Positions 30,363-41,025 of a DNA stretch of 64,000 nucleotides are shown in pieces. Source of the stretch: an uncultured Bacteroidia bacterium (GTDB lineage Bacteria > Bacteroidota > Bacteroidia > Bacteroidales > Prolixibacteraceae); contig CAIVGL010000004.1 of the NCBI GenBank assembly GCA_903905505.1, positions 1 to 64,000 on the forward strand. The letters are read 5' to 3'. The notes beneath the pieces were generated by a model that had not been told where the DNA came from, made no database searches, and was given only the letters and a program-made list of their open reading frames with translations. Every line of letters begins with the position of its first letter. Within the stretch, counting starts at the first letter, position 1. The translations under genes and the position numbers were made by a program.

Positions 30363-31661
30363 CTAAATTTCAGCTTCTAAATCGAGCAGCTGAGCTGAGA
30401 TAATTGAATTTTTGTTCTTCTTAAGAATCGTGAAAGCATAATTATCGAAAGTGACCTTCTCATTCATATTTGGAATTCGTCCCAGTCTATGAATGAGATA
30501 CCCAGCTACGGTTTCGTAATCTTCATGTGCGGTTAGTGGATGAGGGAGTAATTCATTGACATCATCGAGTGACGCAGAGGTTAGAACGACATAATTTTTC
30601 TCCCCTTTTTTCTCCACAAATGGAGTCTCATTGTCATATTCATCTTGGATCTCACCGACAAGTTCCTCCAAAATATCTTCCATCGTTACTATCCCTTGCG
30701 TGCCTCCATATTCATCTAAAACAATAGCGATCTGCTGATGTTTTGATTGAAACTCCTTGAGTAGGTCGGCAATATATTTCGTCTCTGGAACCATCAATAT
30801 ACTCCTCATGATAGAAGAGATTTTTATCTCTTCATTCTTATGAAGTAAAATCAGGATATCTTTCAAATAGACAACTCCAACAATATTATCTAACGAATCG
30901 GCATAACACGGAATTCTCGAATAGTTCTCTTCAATTAGTCGATCGACCATAGACAGTTGAAAGTCCTCTACATCAATTGCCATAACCTGAGTTCGAGGAA
31001 TCATGATCTGTTTGGTAATCCGTTCAGAAAATTCAAATGCATTTTTTATGATGTCGTAATCCGCTTGCTCAATCTCGCCACTCTCTTTGCCTTGCTGAAC
31101 GAGATATTTTAATTCGTCACTACTATGAACTTCCTGCCCATGAACATTGGATATTCCAACGGCCTTTAATAATAGGTTAGCAGTACCATTCAAGATGTAA
31201 ATAAATGGGCGAAAGATAAAATAGAAAAATTGCAAGGGTAGTGCTATAATCAGAACGGTACGCTGCGAACGCTGAATCGCGATTGATTTTGGTGCAAGTT
31301 CACCGAATACGATATGTAGGATCGTAATAATCAAAAAGGCGACTGGCAAGGCGACTCTATGGGTTACCTCTGGGTCTAATTCAACACCCAAGGCGGTCAT
31401 CACCCCAATAATTAATTTAGACACTACAGGTTCGCCAATCCAGCCCAAACCTAGACTAGCTAACGTAATTCCAAGTTGAGTGGCGGCAAGGTATTTATCA
31501 AGTTTTGAAACAATATTTTTAGCTACTTGAGCAAAATGGTTTCCATCTTGTGCTTTTAGTTCCAACTGAGAAGCCCGAACTTTTACAATCGCAAACTCAG
31601 CTGCAACGAAAAATCCATTTAGAAAAACCAATAAAAAGGTGATCAGTATGTCTATTAACAT
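30363..31661 (-). CDS. Hemolysin-family/CNNM-CBS domain membrane protein (CorC-like)
   Basis: DUF21 N-terminal TM region, CBS pair (MIPRTQVMAIDV; VVYLKDIL; IVLDEYGGTQGIVTMEDILEELVGEI), CorC_HlyC C-terminus. Confidence 0.93.
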   Translation of the reverse strand: MLIDILITFLLVFLNGFFVAAEFAIVKVRASQLELKAQDGNHFAQVAKNIVSKLDKYLAATQLGITLASLGLGWIGEPVVSKLIIGVMTALGVELDPEVTHRVALPVAFLIITILHIVFGELAPKSIAIQRSQRTVLIIALPLQFFYFIFRPFIYILNGTANLLLKAVGISNVHGQEVHSSDELKYLVQQGKESGEIEQADYDIIKNAFEFSERITKQIMIPRTQVMAIDVEDFQLSMVDRLIEENYSRIPCYADSLDNIVGVVYLKDILILLHKNEEIKISSIMRSILMVPETKYIADLLKEFQSKHQQIAIVLDEYGGTQGIVTMEDILEELVGEIQDEYDNETPFVEKKGEKNYVVLTSASLDDVNELLPHPLTAHEDYETVAGYLIHRLGRIPNMNEKVTFDNYAFTILKKNKNSIISAQLLDLEAEI

Positions 31662-31708
31662 CCAAAATTAATTAAACTTAACTACAAAGATATACAATTT
31701 GAGACTCA

Positions 31709-32116
31709 CTATGGTTTATGATTTTCAAGTTCACCTAAGTGTAGGTCTAAGGCACGAACTGAAATCTGAATCTCAAGGATGGAGACCCCTAACGATGTGA
31801 TCAACAGTAGCAAGGCAATGCCGAACATCCAGACGGCCAAGCTCTGACTCCCAATAAAGATCAGAAACATAGTTAAAACACACAGGAAAAGACTTGACAC
31901 ACCTAGAATCTGCATGTATTTAGTTAGGTATAACCGTTTACGCAAATTTACAATTTGGCCCAATAGAACATCGTTCTCCTTCTCACTAAATTTCTCATGA
32001 AGAGAGCGAATCAAGCTAGCATAGCTGATAAAACGATTCGAATAAGCTAGAAGGATTAGCGAGATAGCAGAAAAAAGCAGCGCTGGGGTAGTAAGGGTGA
32101 TCTCTTCGTGCATCAT
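31709..32116 (-). CDS. DUF2721-like membrane protein
   Basis: Small protein with three hydrophobic helices and SNRFISYASLIRSLH / EIQISVRALDLHLGEL pattern. Confidence 0.6.
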   Translation of the reverse strand: MMHEEITLTTPALLFSAISLILLAYSNRFISYASLIRSLHEKFSEKENDVLLGQIVNLRKRLYLTKYMQILGVSSLFLCVLTMFLIFIGSQSLAVWMFGIALLLLITSLGVSILEIQISVRALDLHLGELENHKP

Positions 32117-32130
32117 AAACTTAATTAAAG

Positions 32131-33000
32131 TTATACATCACAAATCAATACCGATTTGCGCAAAGAGTCTAATTTATCGACTTGAGCTGGAACAAATTCT
32201 TGTCCCACAAACCCTTTGTAACCAACCTCTAGTAAGGCTCTCATAATCGCAGGATAATAAAGCTCCTGTGTATCATCGAGCTCATGGCGGCCAGGAACGC
32301 CCCCTGTATGAACATGCCCGATGTATTTGCTGTTTTTTCGAATGGTATCGATAATATTCCCCTCCATGATTTGCATATGGTAGATGTCGTAAAGAAGCTT
32401 AAGTCGCTCAGAACCCACCATCTCACATAGTGCAACCCCCCAAGCCGTCTTGTCGCATTGGTAATCCGCATGACCATAGCTATTTAACAATTCTATGATT
32501 ATGGTAACACCATGTTTTTCCGCCAAAGGCATCAATTTACGAAGGCCTATTGCACAGTTTACCATGCCAACATTATCATCTTGACCTTCCCGATTTCCCG
32601 AGAAACAAATTAAGTTCGGAATCCCTGCTTCTGCAGCAATTGGGATTATCCGTTCAAAGTCGGCAATAAGTTTTTCATGATTTGAGATCCGATTAAATCC
32701 TTTCGGTATTCCATAATCGGTAGCGTATCCAACCGCACATTTAAGTCCGTATTTTTTAACCGTAGCCCAGTCTTTTTCCCCAAGTAGTTCCACCGACTCA
32801 AGGCCCATCTCAGCGCAAGCTTTGGCAAAGTCGTCAAGTGGAATACTGTTATAGCACCACTGGCTTACTGAGTGATGAATATTTCCTTTGAGTTTAAGAG
32901 ATCCAGATGCTGCGAATGCATTTGAAGCAGGAATACCTGTTGCTACGGCTGCGGCTACACCTGCAGCACTTCCAATCATTTGACGTCGATTCATATCCAA
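32131..33000 (-). CDS. Tat-secreted hydroxypyruvate isomerase-like TIM barrel protein
   Basis: NRRQMIGSA Tat-like motif; IELLNSYGHADYQCD, LLYDIYHMQIMEGNI typical of the Hyi family. Confidence 0.8.
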   Translation of the reverse strand: MDMNRRQMIGSAAGVAAAVATGIPASNAFAASGSLKLKGNIHHSVSQWCYNSIPLDDFAKACAEMGLESVELLGEKDWATVKKYGLKCAVGYATDYGIPKGFNRISNHEKLIADFERIIPIAAEAGIPNLICFSGNREGQDDNVGMVNCAIGLRKLMPLAEKHGVTIIIELLNSYGHADYQCDKTAWGVALCEMVGSERLKLLYDIYHMQIMEGNIIDTIRKNSKYIGHVHTGGVPGRHELDDTQELYYPAIMRALLEVGYKGFVGQEFVPAQVDKLDSLRKSVLICDV

Positions 33001-33045
33001 GGTTTTAAAAAATCAAGTTCTTGGATACGAAGCTACAAAAATAAA

Positions 33046-33996
33046 TTAGAATCTTACCAGTAAGGCTCCTGCAGAATAACCACCTCCAAAAACGGTAATA
33101 CCCACTAATGAGTCTGCAGGAATTTTTTCCAGATTTTGTGATAAGCAAATACCCGTGCTGGCACAGCCAGTATTCCCCAACTCTTCAATGTTGGTCAGAA
33201 CCTTTTGAGGCTGGATATCAAGCTGCTTAATTAAGTTCGCGATTATCCGATGATTTGCTTGGTGAGGAATAATAAAATCGAGATCGTGAATAGTTAAATT
33301 ACAATCTTCCAACGTTTTCTCCAAGGCGATGCGCATGAAGTTGCAGGCATGCATAAAAACATCGCGCCCGTCAGGCATCTGCAGACCACCCTCAGCAGGG
33401 CGTAAATAAACGGCTTCCGTCCCCTTTCCAATATGTCCTAAGCCTCTGGTATAGATATTTAATATCTCCCCTGGCTTATCGCCTAACGGCTCATTCGAGA
33501 TAAAGATGGCTGTTGCACCATCACCCCAAAGATGACCACTCTTCTCGCAGGTGTTGTCACTGTACATCGTATTGTGTTCTGAAGCGATAACCAAAGCGCG
33601 TGACGACTTTCCTAAAGCAAAATAGCCCTCCACAATCTCCAAGGCATTCACCAGCGATGAGCAAGCGGATGAGATATAGACAACTTGAGCTTCTGGAATT
33701 GAGAACTCCCGCTGCACGACATGGCCAATGGTGGCAACTGTATCATATGGAGTATAAGAAGCGCCAATAATTAGATCCACGTCTTTAATATCAAATGGAA
33801 GGGTCGCTAAAGCCTTATTGACAGCTTCAACAGCCATTGTATTCGCATTCTCGCCACTATCCACTTTTGATCGCGTGCGAATACCAGTGCGTTCGAAGAT
33901 CCATTCATCTTCTAAACCATTAAGTTCTTTGAAGCTATCATTGTGTATACGTTGGTCTGGCAGATAATGCGAGACCGTATTAATAAACATACGCAT
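33046..33996 (-). CDS. 3-oxoacyl-ACP synthase III (FabH-like)
   Basis: Catalytic ISSACSSLVNALE Cys, IPHQANHRII His, LGNTGCAST Asn. Confidence 0.92.
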   Translation of the reverse strand: MRMFINTVSHYLPDQRIHNDSFKELNGLEDEWIFERTGIRTRSKVDSGENANTMAVEAVNKALATLPFDIKDVDLIIGASYTPYDTVATIGHVVQREFSIPEAQVVYISSACSSLVNALEIVEGYFALGKSSRALVIASEHNTMYSDNTCEKSGHLWGDGATAIFISNEPLGDKPGEILNIYTRGLGHIGKGTEAVYLRPAEGGLQMPDGRDVFMHACNFMRIALEKTLEDCNLTIHDLDFIIPHQANHRIIANLIKQLDIQPQKVLTNIEELGNTGCASTGICLSQNLEKIPADSLVGITVFGGGYSAGALLVRF

Positions 33997-34017
33997 AAGA
34001 AAAATATCAGGGTGTAA

Positions 34018-34596
34018 TTAATTAGAGGCCTTAATGCCGCGGAGTAAAATTTGTTGCCAAAGTGCTAATGTCTCCAGACTAGGTTTTCCGAAGTTATCAA
34101 GAATAAAATCGGTCTCAAGACCTTTTAGTGTTATCAAAGCTAGGTTTGCAGCAACCTGGAAATCTGATACTTTGAATAAACCAGCTTGTGTTCCTTCTTG
34201 AAAAATCAGAGAAAGACAAGCCTTTTCATGCACGTCTATAACCTGCCTGAAGTGTTCAATTTTCTCACTTCTATTGAGAAACTCCATACGCAATAAACGA
34301 TCTTTACGAATCAGATTCTTGATCGCCTTCATATGGGCTAACATAAATTTTGAAATCTTTTTCTCGGGAGAGATCTTAAGACCAATAACGTCTGTAAATG
34401 ATTGGATGATTAAGTCTACCTCATTTTTAATCACCTCATGATAAAGCTCTTCACGTGATTTAAAGTAGGTGTAGATGGTACGACGACCAAGTCCAGAAGC
34501 CTTAGCGACGTCTTCCATTGTCGTATTGGTGGGGCCTTGATGGGCATAAACCAATCTGGCGACACTTAATATAGCATGACGTGTTGAATCTCTCAC
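34018..34596 (-). CDS. TetR family transcriptional regulator
   Basis: N-terminal HTH: TTMEDVAKASGLGRRTIYTYFKSREELYHEVI. Confidence 0.93.
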   Translation of the reverse strand: MRDSTRHAILSVARLVYAHQGPTNTTMEDVAKASGLGRRTIYTYFKSREELYHEVIKNEVDLIIQSFTDVIGLKISPEKKISKFMLAHMKAIKNLIRKDRLLRMEFLNRSEKIEHFRQVIDVHEKACLSLIFQEGTQAGLFKVSDFQVAANLALITLKGLETDFILDNFGKPSLETLALWQQILLRGIKASN

Positions 34597-34605
34597 AATT
34601 AATTT

Positions 34606-34636
34606 TTTTGCACAATTGGTTGTTAATTGTGCAAAA
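34606..34636. promoter_or_regulatory. Putative TetR operator overlapping the promoter
   Basis: Perfect inverted repeat TTTTGCACAATT-GGTTGTT-AATTGTGCAAAA 10 nt upstream of the TetR start; minus-strand TAATTTTG (-7-like, 34632-34639) overlaps one arm. Confidence 0.7.
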
Positions 34637-34683
34637 TTAATTGTTTTTCGATAGGCCGTTTAAATTTTAAAGATTCTTAACTA

Positions 34684-35226
34684 TTAGATTCCGCCTATTT
34701 CAGTCCACCACGACTTCTCTTTCCACTCTTTTGTAATACCTTCATTGAAGTGAATTTCCGACATAGAGAATTTTACCAGTGAAAGATCTTCTTCTGAAGC
34801 CTCAGCATACCCCGACTGGGTTTCATGAACTCGCACCGCATGAAGACGAACGTTCTTTTCTCCATTTACAAAGTCGATCGCCCCAATAAGCTTCTGTATG
34901 ACAAAGAAAAACAATAACGCATACCCTTCGGCAGATGGGGAAACGGGAATTTCAGCCACGCGAGCATTGATTTTATAGATAGTCGACTTAACTTCCTGAT
35001 CTTCTTTATCCCAAAGCGAGAATGCATGGTCAAAACTTTGAATAAAATCTCGTATGGAACTAAACAACACGAAATCCATGACCATAAAACCATGATCCAA
35101 ATGATCGGACTTTAAAAAAACCTCAACCTCATACGAATGCCCGTGGATATTTTCGCGACAACGCTGCGAGGTGCAATTTCGGACAATATGGGCTCCTTCG
35201 AATCGGAATTTTTTTCTGATAATCAT
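34684..35226 (-). CDS. 6-carboxytetrahydropterin synthase/6-pyruvoyl tetrahydropterin synthase family
   Basis: FRFEGAHIVRNC..CRENIHGHSYEVEVFL His-zinc motif; FDHAFSLW; VRVHETQSGYAEA. Confidence 0.88.
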   Translation of the reverse strand: MIIRKKFRFEGAHIVRNCTSQRCRENIHGHSYEVEVFLKSDHLDHGFMVMDFVLFSSIRDFIQSFDHAFSLWDKEDQEVKSTIYKINARVAEIPVSPSAEGYALLFFFVIQKLIGAIDFVNGEKNVRLHAVRVHETQSGYAEASEEDLSLVKFSMSEIHFNEGITKEWKEKSWWTEIGGI

Positions 35227-35271
35227 TAGGTTCTAGTTTTATTGAGCCGGTAAAATTAGAAAAGAAAGGGA

Positions 35272-37236
35272 TCAATCTACTTCAGGAACTAACCGATTCT
35301 TCACCATTCGGTTATTAAACTGCTGCACTACGGCTTTAAATAGTTCTTGCTCTTTGGCGAAATCAGCTTGTCCTAATAGGTTTTGAAACAAAAAAGGATC
35401 TAACTTTCTATTGTAAATGGCAGTCAGTTTATTCTCATTAAAACAGAGGGCTAGATCACCCGTTAATAATTGGTATGAATCTTCTAGGTAGTTAATGACG
35501 AATCTTTTATCTGAAGGATCTAAGAGATTATTGCCAAATGCGACATAAGGCTTTGGGTAATTAAGATAGCTTAAAATGGTCGGCATAATATCAATTTGCT
35601 GAGCGAGGGAGTTATCTTTCCCCACCAAACTTCCATCCCCTTTGAAAAACAATAAGGGTGCAGCAAAATAGTTAACCGAAGTTCTATATTCTTTAAAATC
35701 GGACTCCGAGCAATGATCTGAGGTGATTACAAAAAGGGTGTTTTTAAACCAAGGCATCTGGGAGGCTTTCGCAAAAAATTCTTTTAAGGCATGGTCGGTA
35801 TACCGAATACACTTCTGCAATGGGATATGTTCTTCAGGAAATTGAGAAGTATATTGCTCCGGAACTTTAAACGGATGGTGAGACGAGACCGAGAAAATGG
35901 TTGTGAAAAATGGTTCTTTCATCTGGTTCATCTCCTTGGCAAAGAATTGGAAAAAGGGCTCATCCCAGATACCCCAGACCCCATCAAAACCATTGTCGTC
36001 GGCATATTCATCTTTGCCGTAATATTTCTGAAACCCTGCTATTTTAGCAAAAGCATCAAAACCCATTGAGCCATTTGGGGCACCATGAAAGAATGCACTC
36101 TGATACCCTTCAGCAGAAAGGATGCTTGCCAAACTATTAATCTTATTGCCAGATCGTTCGGAGATGACATAGGGGACCACCAAGGCTGGAATACTTGCAG
36201 TGACAGAAGGAATTGCATCGATAGACTTCCGACCATTTGCAAACGCATTGGTAAAAACCAAGCTTTTGGTCATAAGCGAATCAATAAAAGGGGTGTATCC
36301 TTTATATTGGCCATTGTTAAGATCCTTATTTAAGCTCCCAACAAATTCGCGACTAAAGCTCTCTAAGATGATCACAACAACATTATCATGCCTTAGTGCA
36401 CCCGTTGGATTTGGAACTCTAAATGGGGTGTAAATACGATTTAAATCATCTTCCGATGTAAAATAATCTCTAGTCTCAAAAGCTTTCTTCCCCATCGTTC
36501 GTAAGATACAAAAGGGGGTGTTTTGAACTAATGACATCTCTTCGGTAGAATTCACATATTTGCCAGCATTATTCATACTGATTGGACGTGTACTGGGCAT
36601 ATATCCACCTCGCATACCGATCACACTTAAGATCGAGACAACAATCAGGGCAACGATGGAGACTATCCGATATTGGAGACTTTTGGGAGATGCAACCGGT
36701 TTAGGTTCGAATAAGCTATACATCCAATTTAGCAACCAAAGTGTGGCCAACCAAATCAAGGCAATATACCAGAAGTCATAAAAAAAGCGCATGATCAGCT
36801 TATAATTGCCTGCATCATTACTTACAATCGCAAATGCACTTGCCGTAGTTCTTTTTAAGATAAAGGGATAATAGATAATGTCGATGTAATTAAATGCAAG
36901 CCCGATACCATTAATGGTCATAAACAGCCATTTAATTATGCGCTGATAAGTGGAGGTAAACTTAAATGAAAAAGGGAAGAGAAAAAGCAAGAAGTACAAG
37001 GCGTTAAGATACAAAACAGCACTTGTATCGAACATAAAACCACCCCGCATGATTTGAAGAAAGGAGAAGAAATGAACATGCGAAAAAAGGGATTGATTAA
37101 ATGCAAAGAAGAGAATTCGACCGATCGAATAGAGTAACATTACAATAGCAAATCGATAGATCAGAACCAGATATTCACTGGTTAATCGTTTTGATTTTAA
37201 GAAATTTAAAAAATTTATCTTCTTATTCTCGACCAT
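35272..37236 (-). CDS. LTA synthase family sulfatase (membrane-anchored phosphatidylglycerol transferase-like)
   Basis: Five N-terminal TM helices then NVVVIILESFSREFVG, FANGRKSIDAIPSV, VSSHHPFKVPE, ITSDHCSES. Confidence 0.88.
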   Translation of the reverse strand: MVENKKINFLNFLKSKRLTSEYLVLIYRFAIVMLLYSIGRILFFAFNQSLFSHVHFFSFLQIMRGGFMFDTSAVLYLNALYFLLFLFPFSFKFTSTYQRIIKWLFMTINGIGLAFNYIDIIYYPFILKRTTASAFAIVSNDAGNYKLIMRFFYDFWYIALIWLATLWLLNWMYSLFEPKPVASPKSLQYRIVSIVALIVVSILSVIGMRGGYMPSTRPISMNNAGKYVNSTEEMSLVQNTPFCILRTMGKKAFETRDYFTSEDDLNRIYTPFRVPNPTGALRHDNVVVIILESFSREFVGSLNKDLNNGQYKGYTPFIDSLMTKSLVFTNAFANGRKSIDAIPSVTASIPALVVPYVISERSGNKINSLASILSAEGYQSAFFHGAPNGSMGFDAFAKIAGFQKYYGKDEYADDNGFDGVWGIWDEPFFQFFAKEMNQMKEPFFTTIFSVSSHHPFKVPEQYTSQFPEEHIPLQKCIRYTDHALKEFFAKASQMPWFKNTLFVITSDHCSESDFKEYRTSVNYFAAPLLFFKGDGSLVGKDNSLAQQIDIMPTILSYLNYPKPYVAFGNNLLDPSDKRFVINYLEDSYQLLTGDLALCFNENKLTAIYNRKLDPFLFQNLLGQADFAKEQELFKAVVQQFNNRMVKNRLVPEVD

Positions 37237-37359
37237 CTAAATTTTAGCTTAATACCTACATGTATTTGAAAACATTCATTAAAGTTAGCAAAATTAATGA
37301 AATCAATTTTCTCCAACTGAATATTCAAGAGATTAAATCTTTAAAATTAAAGTTTAGAG

Positions 37360-37396
37360 CATAAAAAAACGCCCTAGAGTCAGAGCGTTTTTTATG
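37360..37396 (-). terminator. Terminator downstream of pckG
   Basis: CATAAAAAAACGC...GCGTTTTTTATG stem-loop just past the pckG stop codon. Confidence 0.7.
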
Positions 37397-37415
37397 CTTT
37401 TATAATTCGTATTGA

Positions 37416-39203
37416 CTAGCTCAAGCGAGCTTCAATAACATCAACTTGTTTGGCCAATTCTTCAGGAAGCGTTGATCCAAAGTTCGCGTATGATTCTCTG
37501 ACTAGTTCTAGTTCGTGCTTCCATTGATCATGATCAACCACGAGTAGTTCAGCCATATTTGCTGCAAATCCATTTAGCCCAGTTGTATTTATCGAACCTA
37601 ATTTGGGAACATAGCCGATTGGTGTTTCTTCAGCTTCTGCTTTACCCTCAACACGCTCGAAAATCCATTGAAGTACGCGAATATTGTCACCATAGCCTGG
37701 CCATAGGAATTTTCCTTCAGCACTCTTGCGGAACCAGTTTACATTAAAGATCTTTGGCAACTTTGCTTGATCTGGCGCTGAGGCTCCAATACTCACCCAA
37801 TGGGCAAAATAATCACCCATATTATATCCACAGAAAGGCAACATCGCGAATGGATCACGACGAACGCCAGCTTTTAAGCCGATTGCCGCAGCGGTAACTT
37901 CTGAGCCCACAATTGAGCCCATAAATACTCCATGATTCCAATCAAATGATTGGTAAACCAAAGGCACCGTGCTAGGACGACGTCCTCCAAAGAGAATCGC
38001 CGAAATTGGAACTCCTACCGGATTTTCCCAATCTTTATCAATTGAAGGGCATTGTGATGCCGGGGCACTAAAGCGGGCGTTTGGTTGAGCTGCTGGCTTA
38101 CCACTTTGAGCATCATAGAGCTCGCCAGTCCAAGTAATTGTCCCAGCAGGAGCGTCATAGCCAATACCCTCCCACCAAACATCGCCATCGGGTGTTAATC
38201 CGGTATTGGTAAACATGGTATTTGCACGAGCAGACAGCATCGCATTTGGATTTGTTTCCATAGAAGTGAAGGGTGCGACACCAAAAAAGCCAGCCTCTGG
38301 ATTAATGGCATAAAGCTGACCATCGGCACCGAATTTCATCCAAGCGATATCATCACCCACTGTTTCCACTTTCCATCCTGGGATATTCGGAACAAGCATG
38401 GCTAGATTTGTTTTACCACAGGCGCTTGGGAACGCTGCTGCAATATATTTCTTAACCCCTTCCGGACTCGTTATCCCCATAACTAGCATATGTTCGGCTA
38501 GCCAACCTTGTTTCTTAGCCATTACCGTAGCGATGCGAAGGGCAAAACATTTCTTCCCAAGCAAGGCGTTTCCACCATATCCACTCCCATAAGACAAGAT
38601 CTCATGAGTCTCTGGAAAATGGGCAATGTATTTCTTTTCAATTGGCGCACAAGGCCATTTGGCATCTTTTTGTCCGGGCTCCAAAGGCGCACCAACAGAG
38701 TGAACGCAAGGGACAAATTCACCATCTCCAAGCACATCGAGTACTGCCTGACCCATCCTGGTCATAACTTTCATGTTAACAACCACATATGGGGAATCAC
38801 TGAGTTCAACACCGATGTGAGCAATATTCGATCCTAAAGGGCCCATGCTAAATGGGATAACATACATGGTACGCCCCTTCATACTCCCTTTATACAAAGC
38901 TCTAAGAGTGGTATGCATCTCAACAGGATCAGCCCAGTTATTTGTTGGACCGGCATCTTCTTCCTTTACAGAACAGATGTAAGTTCTATTCTCAACACGA
39001 GCAACGTCACTTGGATCAGAGCGGAAATAATAACTTCCAGGACGCTTTTTCTCGTCTAACTTAACCGCCAAGCCTGAAGCTACCATCTCATTTAATAGAC
39101 GACTATTTTCCTCTTCAGAGCCATCACACCAATACACATTTTCAGGCTGACAAAGTTCAGACCATTCGTTTACCCAACTCACTAATTTCTTATTACTTGT
39201 CAT
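37416..39203 (-). CDS. pckG: Phosphoenolpyruvate carboxykinase (GTP-type)
   Basis: [48 protein letters not shown]. Confidence 0.96.
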   Translation of the reverse strand: MTSNKKLVSWVNEWSELCQPENVYWCDGSEEENSRLLNEMVASGLAVKLDEKKRPGSYYFRSDPSDVARVENRTYICSVKEEDAGPTNNWADPVEMHTTLRALYKGSMKGRTMYVIPFSMGPLGSNIAHIGVELSDSPYVVVNMKVMTRMGQAVLDVLGDGEFVPCVHSVGAPLEPGQKDAKWPCAPIEKKYIAHFPETHEILSYGSGYGGNALLGKKCFALRIATVMAKKQGWLAEHMLVMGITSPEGVKKYIAAAFPSACGKTNLAMLVPNIPGWKVETVGDDIAWMKFGADGQLYAINPEAGFFGVAPFTSMETNPNAMLSARANTMFTNTGLTPDGDVWWEGIGYDAPAGTITWTGELYDAQSGKPAAQPNARFSAPASQCPSIDKDWENPVGVPISAILFGGRRPSTVPLVYQSFDWNHGVFMGSIVGSEVTAAAIGLKAGVRRDPFAMLPFCGYNMGDYFAHWVSIGASAPDQAKLPKIFNVNWFRKSAEGKFLWPGYGDNIRVLQWIFERVEGKAEAEETPIGYVPKLGSINTTGLNGFAANMAELLVVDHDQWKHELELVRESYANFGSTLPEELAKQVDVIEARLS

Positions 39204-39266
39204 ATATTTATAATTTAAAAAATGATGAATAACCTTAAAAAAAAATAGCTCGTTGAGTGCTCAGTG

Positions 39267-40562
39267 TCAGCTCTGACCTGCAAACTCCTCGCAGGCCAAA
39301 TAGATATTCTCTAACAAGGCGGGGATTTTTGATTCAGGCACTGCAGAGAAGGCTAATCGGATTAAATTGCCAAATACAATCACTCCAGTGCTATAGTTGT
39401 CCAGCAAAATTCTTCGGATCGATTCTGCATTGAGTGAGCTATTTAGCTCAATGCACATAAAGTATCCAGAATTAAACGGAACAGGTTTAAAGTATTTTTC
39501 AAATTTCTTGTCATCAAGAGCCTTAACAATAGCGTTATATCGCGCATTTAAGGTTGCATATTTCTCTTTTTTATCAGATTCGTATTGCTCAGAGAAATAA
39601 GCGTTATAAAGAAGAGATTGCGAAAGATGACTCACATTAGATATGTTTCCCCTTACAGCTCCAGCTGTTTTATTTTCTAATGCTTCGTAAAGTTCAGGAG
39701 TACCAGCTTTAATCCCATAGGTGATAAAACCTACCCTAAATCCCCATACATAATCCTCTTTTGTTGGGCCATCGAGTTTGACAGCTAAAACTTTTTCATC
39801 CAGTTTTGAAAGCTGATTAAATATAGACTCGGTATAGACATTTTTCTCATAAACTAATCCAAAGTAAGCATCGTCAATAATTGCGACAACCCGTTTACCT
39901 TGATCCGATTGTTTTTTAATCGCATTCACGATGGGTCCAATCTCTGACACCAGAGGGGTATAACCACTTGGATTATTTGGAAAGTTTAACAACAAGACAA
40001 TTTTTCCAGAGATGCTATCTAATGTTTTGGTAAAACCTTCGACATTGAAACCCCCATCTTTAAACAAAGGGAATGTCACGATCTTACCTTTATAAGCATT
40101 CTCGAAAATCAAGGAGTAATTTTCCCAAAATAGATCGGGAATAACAACCGTATCACCTTCGTCCACAAACATATAACTAGAGATGCTAATGCCATGCGTT
40201 AACCCACTCGTAACGATTGGAATACTTATCGGAGCATCCCCTAACGCAGGGTTCTTTTTATAGATCGAATCTCTCCAATAATCTCTTAACTCCTTCTTGC
40301 CAAAACTTGGAGCATAGGGATAAACAGAGCCCAGTGGTAGATTTATCAATTTATCAAATTCTGAAAGGTGCATGGATGAGCCATCATCTTCAATAGCCTC
40401 GCCGATAGTGGCATTGATTTGCTTTCCCTTTGCTTGAGCAGATTGTGATAAGATACCTAATTTTGGAAAAAATATATTTTTCCCTCTATCACTTAATACA
40501 TCAAGAACATTCGAATTTAGCTTTTGAATGGTCTCGTTTAGGTCTATTGCTTGTTTGTCCAT
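39267..40562 (-). CDS. Pyridoxal-phosphate aminotransferase class I/II
   Basis: LNFPNNPSGYTPL, VAIIDDAYFGLVYE, AVKLDGPTKEDYVWGFRVGFI (PLP Lys region). Confidence 0.88.
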   Translation of the reverse strand: MDKQAIDLNETIQKLNSNVLDVLSDRGKNIFFPKLGILSQSAQAKGKQINATIGEAIEDDGSSMHLSEFDKLINLPLGSVYPYAPSFGKKELRDYWRDSIYKKNPALGDAPISIPIVTSGLTHGISISSYMFVDEGDTVVIPDLFWENYSLIFENAYKGKIVTFPLFKDGGFNVEGFTKTLDSISGKIVLLLNFPNNPSGYTPLVSEIGPIVNAIKKQSDQGKRVVAIIDDAYFGLVYEKNVYTESIFNQLSKLDEKVLAVKLDGPTKEDYVWGFRVGFITYGIKAGTPELYEALENKTAGAVRGNISNVSHLSQSLLYNAYFSEQYESDKKEKYATLNARYNAIVKALDDKKFEKYFKPVPFNSGYFMCIELNSSLNAESIRRILLDNYSTGVIVFGNLIRLAFSAVPESKIPALLENIYLACEEFAGQS

Positions 40563-41025
40563 GAAGGTCTATATTGATTTATTTAGTTTTTATCTAACGA
40601 CAAAGTTACGTAAAAATGTCTAGTCTTATTGACCAAAAGTTCTGCAAACCAATATTTAAAATTGATATAAATAGGGTATAAGTTTACTGTTTATTGAGTT
40701 TGCCATAAAACATCAGGGGTGTACAAATCAGATCCGATAAAGAGTTCCAGATGCTCCCTCAGACCCGAAAAAATCTTAGCCTTGCGAGGCAAATCCAATG
40801 GTAAAACATGAATATTTCACCGCATGCTTTCCCCTAAAAAGATGGCATTGTTTACCCTCTACGATCCAACGGATACATTCACAGGAAAGAGAAAACTTTC
40901 CCCCACATCAAACATGGGAAGAATTAGCTTAAAACATTAAATACAAGGACTTACTAGCGAAGAGAGGAAGAGTCTGCAAAAGAAATACAGCGACACATTT
41001 CGCTCAGAAACTGAGAAGGAATCAA

